Below are positions 55,431 to 64,000 of a DNA stretch of 64,000 bases, piece by piece (position 1 is the first letter of the stretch; every line of letters starts with the position of its first letter). This stretch comes from Zobellia roscoffensis (GTDB lineage Bacteria > Bacteroidota > Bacteroidia > Flavobacteriales > Flavobacteriaceae). The notes below the pieces were generated by a model. The model was not told the DNA's origin. It did no database searches and saw nothing but the letters and a program-made list of their open reading frames with translations. The translations under genes were made by a program, and so were the position numbers. The stretch lies in the NCBI RefSeq assembly GCF_015330165.1, contig NZ_JADDXT010000002.1, positions 4,800,024-4,864,023 on the forward strand. Direction: 5' to 3'.

Positions 55431-55454
55431 AAAAAAGAGCACTCTTAGGTGCTC
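55431..55454 (-). terminator. Minus-strand intrinsic terminator after GH117
   Basis: GAGCAC (55437-55442) pairs with GTGCTC (55449-55454), preceded by A6 (55431-55436), so the minus strand has a hairpin then U6, 26 nt past the GH117 stop. Confidence 0.78.
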
Positions 55455-55479
55455 CTTTCTAAATATATTGTTTTAAAAA

Positions 55480-56748
55480 CTATTTCTCTAAGCTTCCCGA
55501 CTCTAACCGCTTCATTTGTTTCTTACTCAGTCCTTGGCTATAATAAACATCAGGTTTATGATTTACCCGGTGATCTTTCATTTCAGGGTCATCAAGGTCC
55601 AAGCTTAAATCACAGTCAAAACGAACTAGTTTGGAATGGAATTGGTCTTTTCCCCCTAAACTAATAAAATGAGCAAGTCCCCAAGTAATTCCTCTTCCAT
55701 CTTTAGTATTTGTAAAAGCATCTGGAACATGAGGAGCCGCAGCATATGGCATCAATTCTGTTATGCTAGCAATCTCAAAATTAACCCAATCTTCTGCATA
55801 CTGAATGGTGTTATGCTCTGGTCCGTCTTTATAAACCAAGGCTGCAACACCTTTCCGAAATGGGAATAAAGAAGTTTCATGCCCAGAAGTAATTACGGGG
55901 TTCAGCGGGTGTTTTGTAAATGGTCCCAACGGGTTATCCGCAATAGCTAGCCCTTGCATACGTACCTTATCGGGCTTTTCTCCAAAATCAGATTTATAAT
56001 AAATATAAACTTTACCATTATGAACTAACGGGTACGGATCATGTATGGAATATTGATCCCACTCCCCCTCTTTACCATTTGGAATAACAATCTTATTATA
56101 TGGTGTCCAAGGACCTTCTGGAGAATCTGCATAAGAAACCGCTACAGGACAGTCATCTCCTCTTTTTCCACTTGCCTCCATAAATCCTTGGTAATAGAGA
56201 TAATATTTCCCCTTCCACTCCAAAATATCTGTTGTAGTTACTGACCGCCAGCCTACCGTAGGTTTTTCCGGCCTTTTTATGGCAACTCCTTGCTCTTCCC
56301 ATGTAAACCCATCCACAGAAGTAGCGTACCAAATTTCAGAAAGGTCCCAATCTGATGACGGCACCGTGTCACTACTTTTATCTGCTCCCCTTGGTGGTGT
56401 AGAAGTATTTCTATAAGTGTACCATACGTAATACTTTCCGTTATGGATAATGGTTTTTGAAGGATCTCTTCTAGTGATTGTCCCATCTCCTCCATTATAA
56501 TCAAATCCCTTCAGTTCTGTATATTTAAACTGACTAAAAAGTTCATTGTGCTGTGGTTGCGGTGCTTCATAGTCCGTATAGATACGTTCCATAGCTGCAC
56601 TCATCTTTCTATTTGGTTTTTCCTTTGGCAAAATAAAAGGGAAACCTCCTTGGTCTTCACTAGATTCTAAAACTGCATCCTTTTGAGATTGCGATTTACA
56701 CACCCCTATCACAAAAAGTAACAGTACTATTGTTGCTATATTTCTCAT
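55480..56748 (-). CDS. GH117-family glycoside hydrolase
   Basis: Exported five-bladed propeller enzyme of 422 aa with a signal peptide (residues 1-19). SAAMER at 50-55 matches the S-x-A-x-x-R motif of the N-terminal domain-swapped helix of GH117, and the propeller has RRDPSK (catalytic base region), IHDPYPLVHNGK and GHETSLFPF (acid region). GH117 members act on alpha-1,3-linked 3,6-anhydrogalactose ends of neoagaro-oligosaccharides, but other clades have other or unknown substrates, so agar activity is not proven. It lies 22 nt after a sulfatase in the same operon, consistent with removal of sulfate and then a terminal sugar from algal galactans. Confidence 0.85.
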   Translation of the reverse strand: MRNIATIVLLLFVIGVCKSQSQKDAVLESSEDQGGFPFILPKEKPNRKMSAAMERIYTDYEAPQPQHNELFSQFKYTELKGFDYNGGDGTITRRDPSKTIIHNGKYYVWYTYRNTSTPPRGADKSSDTVPSSDWDLSEIWYATSVDGFTWEEQGVAIKRPEKPTVGWRSVTTTDILEWKGKYYLYYQGFMEASGKRGDDCPVAVSYADSPEGPWTPYNKIVIPNGKEGEWDQYSIHDPYPLVHNGKVYIYYKSDFGEKPDKVRMQGLAIADNPLGPFTKHPLNPVITSGHETSLFPFRKGVAALVYKDGPEHNTIQYAEDWVNFEIASITELMPYAAAPHVPDAFTNTKDGRGITWGLAHFISLGGKDQFHSKLVRFDCDLSLDLDDPEMKDHRVNHKPDVYYSQGLSKKQMKRLESGSLEK

Positions 56749-56770
56749 AATTGTTATGGTTATAATTTTC

Positions 56771-58567
56771 CTAGTTTCCTAAATATTTAATGTAAGTGTA
56801 ATACACGCCAAAGGCTTCTCCTTTCTCAATAAAATCAGTAACCAACATGGTCTTTCCTTTTTGTAGATTCACTATAAAATCTGCACTTTCAATATCACAA
56901 GTAATGGTTTGTTCTTTAATTTGATTGGCTATCTGAATACGTACTTTCTCGGGGTGCACGGTTTTATATTCATACTGATTTTTAGGGTTCTCTCCTGGAA
57001 TTCCTAAAATAGGGCCAGCACATTCTTTAGGCCAACGCATACATGAAATCTTATACTTGCCCGCTGTTTCAACTTTAATAGCATGTGTATTATTTCTATT
57101 TTTCATACCCGCTGCAACTTGCTCCGGTTTCCAAATACCACCGTCTTCCCCAATTGCATGTTGAATGGTTAGTTTTATTTCTTTTTGGTTCTCATTACCG
57201 ACAATGCTCACCGGAAATTCTTGATATTCAAAACCAGCTTTTGCCACATCTAGAAACATCTTGTTTTTCAATAAAAGACCTTCTACAACATCTCTATTTG
57301 CGGCAGCAACATCTGTATCTTGATGTTTATCAACTTCAATGTCATACAATTCTTTACCATTTACTAACCTCCATTTTTCGGTAAGTATAGCCATTTCATC
57401 CGTATCGTATGGTGTGCGCCAATCTTGTCTGTTATGTACAAAAACAGTTCTATCATCTTCAAGCTTTCCTTCTTTTTTCAACACGGGAGAAAAATCGATT
57501 CCATCCAACCTCATCTCTTTAGGAATATTGAGATTACAGAGTCCGGCTAACGTAGGGATTAAATCCACATGTGCCGTTAATTCGTTCAGGTCCTTTCCTC
57601 CTTTAATCCTTCCATCTTTCCAACGAATGAAAAATGGAACTCTGTGACCACCTTCTGTTCGTTGCCCTTTTTTGCCTCTGAATCCTTTATTGAAACCTAA
57701 TTTACCATCTGGACTCACACCGCCGCCAGAACCGTTATCGGTCATGTAGATTAATATGGTATTGTCCGCTAATTTTTTCTCTTTAAGGTAGGCCTCCAAC
57801 TTCCCAAAATTCTCATCAATATTGGTAATCATTCCATAAAATTCGGCACCCACAATTTTATTACCTACCAAATGTTGGTAGGGAGCGGCATACTTTTCAT
57901 CAACAATAAACGGACTATGAGGCGCATTCGTGGGCAGGTACAAAAAGAAAGGAGCGTCTTTGTTCTTATCCATAAATTGCATAGCCTCTTGAAACCAGAC
58001 ATCAGTACAATAGCCTGAAAACTGTTGCGGTTCATTGTTTACATAGTATACATCATCATTGTAACTATTTCCCCAATAATCAGATAGCTCCCCAACACCT
58101 CCTGCTTTATGGTGTACGGCAACATCAAAACCACTATCGGTAGGTCGTGAAGGATAATTATCTCCCAAATGCCACTTGCCGAACATAGCTGTTTTATACC
58201 CATTTTGTTTGAAAACATCGGCCATGGTAAGAGCGCCTTCAGCCAAAGCATCACGTCCTTTGTATGTAGCCCAAGTTCCATTGTTTATGGGATATCTTCC
58301 CGTCATTAAAGCTGCACGCGTTGGTGTACACATAGGACTGACATGGAAATCTGTCATACGCACCGCTTGCTTATAAAACTTATCTATGTTAGGAGTCTTG
58401 ATCCATGGATTACCATGGCATGCCAAATCGCCAATACCTTGATCATCGGTCATAATCAAAATAACATTTGGTTTTTGCTCTTGAGAAAATGCGACCAAAG
58501 CAAATAGCCCTACCCAAATAAAAAGCATACTTTTCAATACACTTTTAAACACTTTATTTGATAACAT
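56771..58567 (-). CDS. Sulfatase (arylsulfatase-type, S1), exported
   Basis: 598-aa periplasmic or secreted sulfatase with a signal peptide (to about residue 29, FSQ). TDDQGIGD (metal ligands), CTPTR with modifiable Cys80 (SPMCTPTRAALMTGRYP), GKWHLGDN and TDNGSGGG are in normal order for S1 sulfatases. The C-terminal ~150 residues form an extra beta-rich domain beyond the core. First gene of the sulfatase-GH117 operon, divergent from the TPR-LuxR regulator at 58734. Requires formylglycine maturation. Target sulfate ester unknown. Confidence 0.93.
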   Translation of the reverse strand: MLSNKVFKSVLKSMLFIWVGLFALVAFSQEQKPNVILIMTDDQGIGDLACHGNPWIKTPNIDKFYKQAVRMTDFHVSPMCTPTRAALMTGRYPINNGTWATYKGRDALAEGALTMADVFKQNGYKTAMFGKWHLGDNYPSRPTDSGFDVAVHHKAGGVGELSDYWGNSYNDDVYYVNNEPQQFSGYCTDVWFQEAMQFMDKNKDAPFFLYLPTNAPHSPFIVDEKYAAPYQHLVGNKIVGAEFYGMITNIDENFGKLEAYLKEKKLADNTILIYMTDNGSGGGVSPDGKLGFNKGFRGKKGQRTEGGHRVPFFIRWKDGRIKGGKDLNELTAHVDLIPTLAGLCNLNIPKEMRLDGIDFSPVLKKEGKLEDDRTVFVHNRQDWRTPYDTDEMAILTEKWRLVNGKELYDIEVDKHQDTDVAAANRDVVEGLLLKNKMFLDVAKAGFEYQEFPVSIVGNENQKEIKLTIQHAIGEDGGIWKPEQVAAGMKNRNNTHAIKVETAGKYKISCMRWPKECAGPILGIPGENPKNQYEYKTVHPEKVRIQIANQIKEQTITCDIESADFIVNLQKGKTMLVTDFIEKGEAFGVYYTYIKYLGN

Positions 58568-58733
58568 ATTTATATAATTAGTTACTCAATTTTTACATGA
58601 GAGACTTTTAACCACACTCATCCTCAAAACTAAGTATTGAAACCTACAAAACACCAAATTGACACTTTACAAACATTATACAAACATGAAATTTTAGGTC
58701 ATTAGCCTTATATTCATCCTATATTTTAATATC

Positions 58734-60398
58734 TTGAATGACAGAATCACTAAAAGAAATAAACTACTGTCTTACAATTATTTACATATATCGATTATAC
58801 TTATACTATGTTCCTCATCGTCATTTGGGCAACCACGAGCAGGTAAAAAAGATATACAAGATAGCACAAGCTATTATACAAGTGAAATAAGCAATGCGGT
58901 GGCCGGTTCTAATCAGTTCCCCAATGAGTCGTATCTAATTTTTGAACGTTCCAAAGCCTTTTTTGAAAGAAAAAAGGACACCAATAAAATAGTAAATTGT
59001 CTGTTGGGCATGGCAGAAATTGAAAAGAAAAAAGGGAGGTTCAGTACTTCCTTTGACCACCTCTGGCAGGCAAAATATCTAGGCGATTACTTCTCCAACA
59101 AAACTCAAAAAGTGCAAACCCGTATTGCTTTGGCACGTTTGTATGATGAGTTTAATATGACCGAACAATCTGTACTACATTTAACGGAAGCCCTAAAAAT
59201 ATCGAAAAAAATATACCTTCAGGATTCTACCCGCGTGCAAAACCTCATTTCCGGTTATATGTATATGGCGGTGAGACAACGTAAATCTGGAAACTATGAA
59301 AAAGCCCTCCAATACTTAGATTCATGCTTTATAAACCCATCGGTTCACATTGAGAAAAGTGTAGAAATGCCATTTTGGGATGCAGAAAAGGGAAAAATAA
59401 TGCAAGAATTACATGAATTTAAAGAAGCTAGCACCTACTTACACCTTGCCCGCATCCATACTTTACATAAAGAAATAAGTTACAGACCCAATATATCTAT
59501 GTATTTGGGCGATTTAAAAAAGGACTTAAAACAAAATGATAGTGCTCTCTATTTTTACAATGAAAGTTTGGTCTTGAGCCGTGAACACGGACTTCGGAAT
59601 GATTTGGAAGCAGAAGTTCTTGGCAAAATATCCGAAGTATACGCTACAAACGGGCAAACAAAACGCGCTTATAATTATCTGGTGGAATCTACAAATACCG
59701 CCAACCGTGTGCTGCAGGCCAAAAACAGAGCAAACAGTGATCTTTTTCAAATAAAAGACACTTATCTAAAGTCTATTTCAGAAAAAAATGAGCAATTAGG
59801 ACAGAAAAACCTAATTATAGAAAAGAACAACATTATTCAATTCCGTCTAAAGGTTATCTTATTCTTATTGGTGCTTTTGGGGCTCGTGGTCGCGGTAATA
59901 TTCCAAATGCGACTCAAATTAAAAAAGACAATGCTCCATAAAAAAGAAGCAGAATTAAATTCCAAACTCATAAAAGAACGAAGCGAAAATCAAATAGAGC
60001 TAAAAAGTAGGGAATTAACTTCTTATGCGCTTCAATTAATAGATAAAGACAGTGCTATTGATGAACTTTTAGAGCTGCTAAAAACGGAAGCTTCACCTAA
60101 ATACAAATCGCTTTTCAGTAAATACAAAAAAGGGTCTAAAGACCTTTGGAACGAATTTAATCTACAATTTACCCAAGTAAACTCAGCTTTTTATGACAAA
60201 CTCAAAGAACTCCACCCCAAACTCAGTAGTACTGAACAGAAGCACTGCGCCCTTATAAAGTTAAATCTTAGCACCAAGGAAATGGCGAGAATTCTGAACA
60301 TAGAACCTCATAGTGTTCATGTTTCCCGTTCTAGAATTCGTAAAAAAATGGGGCTGGAGCGATCCGAGAATTTAGAGAGTTATATTTCTGATATTTAA
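58734..60398 (+). CDS. Membrane TPR-LuxR transcriptional regulator
   Basis: 554-aa membrane regulator: N-terminal signal anchor (HISIILILC), periplasmic tetratricopeptide repeats (about 60-340), a transmembrane helix at about 370-392 (ILFLLVLLGLVVAVIFQ), a coiled coil, and a C-terminal LuxR-type helix-turn-helix (LSTKEMARILNIEPHSVHVSRSRIRKKMG). The frame opens after a stop at 58695 and has no ATG until residue 93, so translation is assigned to TTG at 58734; that frame gives the signal anchor. The product is likely a ligand- or peptide-responsive activator of the divergent sulfatase-GH117 operon, by position only. Confidence 0.78.
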   Translation: MNDRITKRNKLLSYNYLHISIILILCSSSSFGQPRAGKKDIQDSTSYYTSEISNAVAGSNQFPNESYLIFERSKAFFERKKDTNKIVNCLLGMAEIEKKKGRFSTSFDHLWQAKYLGDYFSNKTQKVQTRIALARLYDEFNMTEQSVLHLTEALKISKKIYLQDSTRVQNLISGYMYMAVRQRKSGNYEKALQYLDSCFINPSVHIEKSVEMPFWDAEKGKIMQELHEFKEASTYLHLARIHTLHKEISYRPNISMYLGDLKKDLKQNDSALYFYNESLVLSREHGLRNDLEAEVLGKISEVYATNGQTKRAYNYLVESTNTANRVLQAKNRANSDLFQIKDTYLKSISEKNEQLGQKNLIIEKNNIIQFRLKVILFLLVLLGLVVAVIFQMRLKLKKTMLHKKEAELNSKLIKERSENQIELKSRELTSYALQLIDKDSAIDELLELLKTEASPKYKSLFSKYKKGSKDLWNEFNLQFTQVNSAFYDKLKELHPKLSSTEQKHCALIKLNLSTKEMARILNIEPHSVHVSRSRIRKKMGLERSENLESYISDI

Positions 60399-60627
60399 AT
60401 AATCTCGTATTGTTTTATTTAATCAGAACCATTCTGTTGTCTATATACAGTTCCCGCTCAACTTGATCTCAATTCCCTCTACATATTTCTAATTCCCTCT
60501 TGCTATTTGCTAGTTTCTTCCAGTCCTGCAAGAAGAAAACTTACAAGAATAGCACTCATAGCTATAACTTTAAACTTTTTGATTATAAAGATTATAACAA
60601 GTCCATTTATTTTGCTCAGCAATATTC

Positions 60628-61107
60628 TTAATTATTTATCTGCTTGTATTTAGACAACAGTATATCTCTCTTCTTTCTTTTAGATTTTGACGAAACGAAT
60701 AAGGGAATACCTACGCCTATCTGAGCTGACCCTATTGCTAAAAGACTAACACTTGCAAGACCAGTTAAAAGTCCCGGTCCTCTTTCGTGGCCCCCAATAT
60801 CATCTTCGTAATCTGCGCTTTCGTTGGTTTTTCTAGGTAATAGTGAAACACCAAACCCTACAGCTACCAAGCCCATTGGAATTAAGATATTGCTAGCTAT
60901 GCTTTGCACTTTTTGTTTTTTATCAAGTTTTAGTATGTTTTGAAAATCGGTATTGATATTCTCGTTAGACCTATCGTAATTTAAATAAGGCACTCCTAAA
61001 CTAGATAGGGTACGTAATTGTTTTTCCTTTAATTCTTGAGCGTTTAATAGAGTAACCCCAAGTAAAAAAAAGAGTACACCAATTAATTTTTGTTTTGAAT
61101 GTTGCAT
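60628..61107 (-). CDS. Small membrane protein of unknown function
   Basis: 159 aa from the ATG at 61107 (a 7-residue upstream extension lacks support). Signal peptide-like start (KLIGVLFFLLGVTLLNAQ), then two hydrophobic helices (ILIPMGLVAVGFGVSLL and LASVSLLAIGSAQIGVGIPLF) and a basic C-terminus (KSKRKKRD). No recognised domain. Same strand as and 132 nt from the collagen-like gene. Confidence 0.65.
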   Translation of the reverse strand: MQHSKQKLIGVLFFLLGVTLLNAQELKEKQLRTLSSLGVPYLNYDRSNENINTDFQNILKLDKKQKVQSIASNILIPMGLVAVGFGVSLLPRKTNESADYEDDIGGHERGPGLLTGLASVSLLAIGSAQIGVGIPLFVSSKSKRKKRDILLSKYKQINN

Positions 61108-61194
61108 TATATATATTTTTAAGTTCACTCTTTTGTTTCTATATGGTTAGAAAAGGTTAACATGAGAATTATTTTTTTAAGTTGAGACCAAAAA

Positions 61195-61216
61195 AACCGG
61201 AGCTTTTGCCCCGGTT
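61195..61216 (-). terminator. Intrinsic terminator after the collagen-like gene
   Basis: AACCGG (61195-61200) pairs with CCGGTT (61211-61216), with an inner GC/GC pair and TTTT loop. The A-run 61190-61196 gives a U-tract on the minus strand, 24 nt past the stop at 61240. Confidence 0.75.
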
Positions 61217-61239
61217 CAACAACACTTAATTTTCTTGTT

Positions 61240-61818
61240 TTAATAGTCTAGACCAAAATGATCCATTACTTCTTCATAAGACATCTTTTCAAAGTTAAGC
61301 CCAGCTGCCTTACCTGCCTCTGATGCCGCCTGCGGTATAATTACATAACGAAATTCTTCCATCCAATCCCAAGTATAGGTGCTCCCGTCCATAGAAGTAC
61401 CAACTTGCACCATATCATACCCGTTATCACTATTATTTACCAAATAATAATAAAATGCTCGATATCTACTTGTGTATGGTTCCGGATAAATTATACTGCC
61501 ATCCGTTAAGTAAACTAAGAATGCAGCCCCATCTATCTCAGACCTTGTAAAATCAGGTATCTCAAAATCAAAACTTGTATAGGATACCGTTTCGTCATCA
61601 TATTCTGTATCTATCCAATCTGATGCAAAAACATTGGCATTGCCATCTTCACCCGGTTCACCCTGATCCCCTTGTTCACCTACGGCACCAGCCTCACCTT
61701 GTGCACCATCAGCACCTGTAAGCCCCATTTCTCCTTCCGGACCTTCTGGGCCTTCACAAGATGTAAAAGCGATCCCCATTGCTAAAAATAACAGTGTAAA
61801 TAATTTCATAGTTTTCAT
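61240..61818 (-). CDS. Collagen-like (Gly-X-Y) lipoprotein
   Basis: 192 aa from the ATG at 61818; the extension to 61899 adds a non-signal segment. Lipobox AFTSC then 13 Gly-X-Y triplets (GPEGPEGEMGLTGADGAQ and on to GEDGNA), and a ~110-residue beta-rich tail with many aromatic and acidic residues. The triplets suit a trimeric collagen-like stalk displaying the tail at the cell surface. Function is unknown. Confidence 0.8.
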   Translation of the reverse strand: MKTMKLFTLLFLAMGIAFTSCEGPEGPEGEMGLTGADGAQGEAGAVGEQGDQGEPGEDGNANVFASDWIDTEYDDETVSYTSFDFEIPDFTRSEIDGAAFLVYLTDGSIIYPEPYTSRYRAFYYYLVNNSDNGYDMVQVGTSMDGSTYTWDWMEEFRYVIIPQAASEAGKAAGLNFEKMSYEEVMDHFGLDY

Positions 61819-62369
61819 AATTCTAAAATTTAATTGGTAAAAGTTTTTATTGTTTGCCCTTTTGTATGTCTGTAGATAAAAAAGGTTAACACCTACCAAG
61901 AAAAAAATAAAAAAAATTATCCATAAATATAAAATTCCCCTTAAACTTTTGATTACCTATACTTAAAAACTACTATAAAATTAATGGTATCTACTTTACC
62001 CTGAACAGCCCTTTTTCTCAAAGCTAAAAAGGCTTCTTAAAGCAAATCGGATAACGTATCTTGGTCAAGATTATATCTTTTCCAAGATTAAGAAACTCAC
62101 CCTGTACAAATTATAAAGTTCTTATAACCTAAGCCTATCAATAGTTTTTTTTTAGATTGTTTAATACAATAGACCTCCTACCCGATGAAGGTATTTGCAG
62201 AAACAATTTAGTTGATTTTCAACCTCACTCCTTTCTGATTGTTTAGTTATTAATCAAATAAGAATGCTAACCCACACAACAAACCAAATTTTTAAGGGAT
62301 GAGTCTTTAGTGCGTAAGCTTAGCTTAATAGCAACTCAGAACATTACATCATTTAGCAAGCTTAAGTAA
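61819..62369. other. Intergenic region before the GH5 gene
   Basis: 551 nt between the collagen-like start and the GH5 stop. No coding frame, RNA or operator that I can support. A short ATTGT-TTAAT-ACAAT inverted repeat lies near 62157 and is likely minor. Confidence 0.5.
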
Positions 62370-63563
62370 CTACTCTGTTTGCTCCATAGAGTTACGGTCC
62401 TTAACTGCATTAACAATTGCATCTGCAATTTCCGGGTAGTTCCATTCCAAGGTGTTCCTATTAAATATTGCAAATTCATCAAGATTTCCGTTGTCCCACC
62501 AAACAGGGCAAATACCCCTCTCAACACAGCCGTTAGCATAGAATTCTGCGTGTGCCAAACGATCTTCAGGATTACCGCTAAATGTAGAGCCCCATTCCCC
62601 CATTACAACCGCTCTACCCTCTTTTTCAAATTTCTCGTAAATTTTATTTAACTCCTGGGTGAGTTCTGATTTATCCGCTTCGGTGCCCCATGTAGGGTCA
62701 CTTCCTTCAAGAGCGAACAAATAAGGAAAATAACTGTGCACAGAAACAATTACATTTTCATCGTTATTAGGAACAGCATAGGCGTCTAGGGCATTTTGAC
62801 TTGTGCTTGCGGCATAAGTGGAAACCATAATTTTCCGGGTTGCATTGTTACCACCCGTCGCACGGATAGCATCCAAACTAACTTGATGATATTGATTAAC
62901 AGCATCACGCCCTTCGGCAGTTCCTCCATTCCATTCTTCAGGCGTATCTTCATGCCTTGGCTCGTTTAGAGTCTCAAAAATGAGGTGTTCATTGTAAGAT
63001 TTAAATCTGTGCGCTATTTGTTTCCAAACTTTTGTCAACTGCTCCTTTACAGCCGGTGCCTTTTCATAAGTAGGGATAATCCAGGCTTCATCATGATGAA
63101 TATTAAGGATGACATACATATCATTATCCAAAGCAAAATTGGCAATCGCCTCAACCTTGTCCAACCACTCTTTTTCTATTACATAATCCGGTGCGGACCC
63201 CATATGAAACCTCCATGTAACGGGTAACCGTAAGGTTTTAAAACCTTTTTTAGCAATCTCATCAATCATGGCTTTAGTAGTCAACGGATTACCCCACGCT
63301 GTTTCATCTTCATCTTCGGTATCCATAGCATTCCCCAAATTCCAACCGGCACCCATATCCATTACAAAATCTTTGGGAGTGATTTCTTGCATATCCTCAT
63401 TATCATCTTCTTCAGTACGCCCCATTTCCTCGTTTTCCCTATCATCTATACTTTCTACGGTATCGGGCGCAGCTATCTTGTCTACGTTGTCTGTCTGGGC
63501 GCACCCAATAAAAAAACCAAGGTTTATGGTAAAAGCTATAAATAGTAAAACTGTATTTTTCAT
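62370..63563 (-). CDS. GH5 endoglucanase-like lipoprotein
   Basis: 397-aa glycoside hydrolase of family 5, with lipobox FFIGC and a ~40-residue acidic linker (EDREN-rich). Catalytic Glu201 (acid/base, TLNEPRH) and Glu323 (nucleophile, VVMGEWGS) are present, as are LRLPVTWR, NIHHDEAW and VSVHSYFP. The pattern fits subfamily GH5_4, known for mixed-linkage glucan and hemicellulose cutting (ZgEngA of Zobellia is an example). Surface-anchored by lipidation. No HTCS or SusCD lies immediately beside it in this window. Confidence 0.9.
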   Translation of the reverse strand: MKNTVLLFIAFTINLGFFIGCAQTDNVDKIAAPDTVESIDDRENEEMGRTEEDDNEDMQEITPKDFVMDMGAGWNLGNAMDTEDEDETAWGNPLTTKAMIDEIAKKGFKTLRLPVTWRFHMGSAPDYVIEKEWLDKVEAIANFALDNDMYVILNIHHDEAWIIPTYEKAPAVKEQLTKVWKQIAHRFKSYNEHLIFETLNEPRHEDTPEEWNGGTAEGRDAVNQYHQVSLDAIRATGGNNATRKIMVSTYAASTSQNALDAYAVPNNDENVIVSVHSYFPYLFALEGSDPTWGTEADKSELTQELNKIYEKFEKEGRAVVMGEWGSTFSGNPEDRLAHAEFYANGCVERGICPVWWDNGNLDEFAIFNRNTLEWNYPEIADAIVNAVKDRNSMEQTE

Positions 63564-63684
63564 TTGATTCTAATTTTAGGGTGTTGCGGCACTAGCGTTA
63601 TATAAAACGCCCTGTAGACGAGTTTCGGCCTTTAATTACTTCTTTACTTATCGAATATCCACTGGATTATAAAACGGCAATAGT

Positions 63685-63721
63685 AAGGCCGGTCAATTGC
63701 AAAACAAACCGGCCTTTTTTT
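63685..63721 (+). terminator. Plus-strand hairpin with T-tract, no plus-strand gene
   Basis: AAGGCCGGT (63685-63693) pairs with ACCGGCCTT (63708-63716) and is followed by a T-run to 63721, a terminator form on the plus strand, although both flanking genes are on the minus strand. Confidence 0.5.
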
Positions 63722-63788
63722 CTCTTCTGACCTCCATGACTGATTCTAATGGGTCAAAAGATTACACTAACTACTACTCAACTCTAAA

Positions 63789-64000
63789 CTATAACTTCTC
63801 TAACTTTACGTACTGTACCATAATACCGTTCGTTTGATTACCAATATCCAATAAAATACGGGCTCCGGTCGTAGTTTCTTGCCCCATTACAAATTCTCTC
63901 TCATACGTCTGGTACTCGGTATCACCGGCCAACCAGACGCCATCAGCTGCACCATACGCTTGCCAACCATCCCTACCTGTGCCATCGCCGACCGAGAGGC
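63789..64000 (-). CDS. 3' end of an exported protein with CBM-like C-terminus
   Basis: Open frame from the right edge to a TAG stop at 63789-63791; the start is beyond the window. The ~70-residue tail reads WQAYGADGVWLAGDTEYQ, then FVMGQETTTGARILLDIGNQ and a strand ending VQYVKLEKL. Alternating strands and the FxMxxxTTxARILxDIG pattern resemble the last strands of CBM4/9-type beta sandwiches. Family is a tentative reading of a fragment. Confidence 0.5.
   Translation of the reverse strand, partial: LSVGDGTGRDGWQAYGAADGVWLAGDTEYQTYEREFVMGQETTTGARILLDIGNQTNGIMVQYVKLEKL

Larger units (their letters stand above)
54941..55479. other. Long intergenic region holding two terminators and the duplicated element
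   Basis: 539 nt between the thioesterase start and the GH117 stop. It contains copy B of the duplicated element (55052-55253) and two minus-strand terminators (55266-55293 and 55431-55454). The ~135 nt between the two terminators has no open frame of note; a second short minus-strand transcript ending at 55266 is conceivable. Confidence 0.6.

Noticed and set aside
58738..58890. Short ATG-started frame overlapping the TPR-LuxR start
   Set aside because: About 50 codons with no hydrophobic signal, and it would exclude the clear signal anchor in the TTG frame.
1..64000. CRISPR arrays, tRNA or rRNA genes
   Set aside because: Looked for regularly spaced repeats, cloverleaf anticodon arms and conserved rRNA segments while reading; none seen.

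Overview
The window reads as chromosome of a marine, polysaccharide-degrading flavobacterium (Bacteroidota). The evidence is AT-rich DNA, two SusC/SusD pairs, two hybrid two-component systems (HTCS), Bacteroidota-type promoter boxes (TAnnTTTG) in place of Shine-Dalgarno sites, two sulfatases and a GH117-family enzyme. A Zobellia/Maribacter-like organism is my inference from gene content; no 16S or other marker gene is present. I found no tRNA, rRNA, CRISPR array, transposase or phage gene.

Layout. 1-6.6 kb: a dipeptide epimerase (cut by the window edge), an AONS/KBL-fold PLP enzyme and a SusC/SusD pair on the opposite strand. 6.9-11.7 kb: two tandem secreted paralogues, thioredoxin reductase, and two LytTR response regulators flanking a universal stress protein; the first regulator lacks the phospho-acceptor Asp. 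11.7-17.2 kb: galactokinase, a formylglycine-generating enzyme, a Tat-exported Gfo/Idh/MocA oxidoreductase and an MFS transporter. 17.7-40.0 kb: a xylan/xylose locus with SusC/SusD, a large VCBS lipoprotein, GH43, a GPH symporter, GH10, an HTCS, transaldolase, xylA, xylB and a LacI regulator. 40-48.4 kb: an SBF-like transporter, then a compact four-gene operon of the Planctomycete cytochrome/DUF1501/DUF1549-1553 type. 48.5-60.4 kb: a second HTCS, a sulfatase, a DUF4442 thioesterase, a sulfatase-GH117 operon and a TPR-LuxR regulator. 60.6-64 kb: a small membrane protein, a collagen-like lipoprotein, a GH5 glucanase and the 3' end of another gene ending in a CBM-like fold.

How the parts work together. 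In the xylan locus GH10 cuts xylan at the surface or in the periplasm, SusCD imports oligomers, the GPH symporter moves them into the cytoplasm, GH43 trims them there, and XylA, XylB and transaldolase feed xylose to the pentose phosphate pathway. The formylglycine-generating enzyme keeps both catalytic cysteines and could activate the two Cys-type (C-x-P-x-R) sulfatases about 40 kb away.

The least explained signal is a roughly 200-nt intergenic element present twice (about 40032-40229 and 55052-55253). Its ends pair to form a closing stem whose differences from perfect pairing are G-U wobbles only on the minus strand. Both copies have a TAATTTTG promoter box at one end and a U-rich run after the stem at the other. 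I read it as a candidate duplicated small RNA of unknown family.
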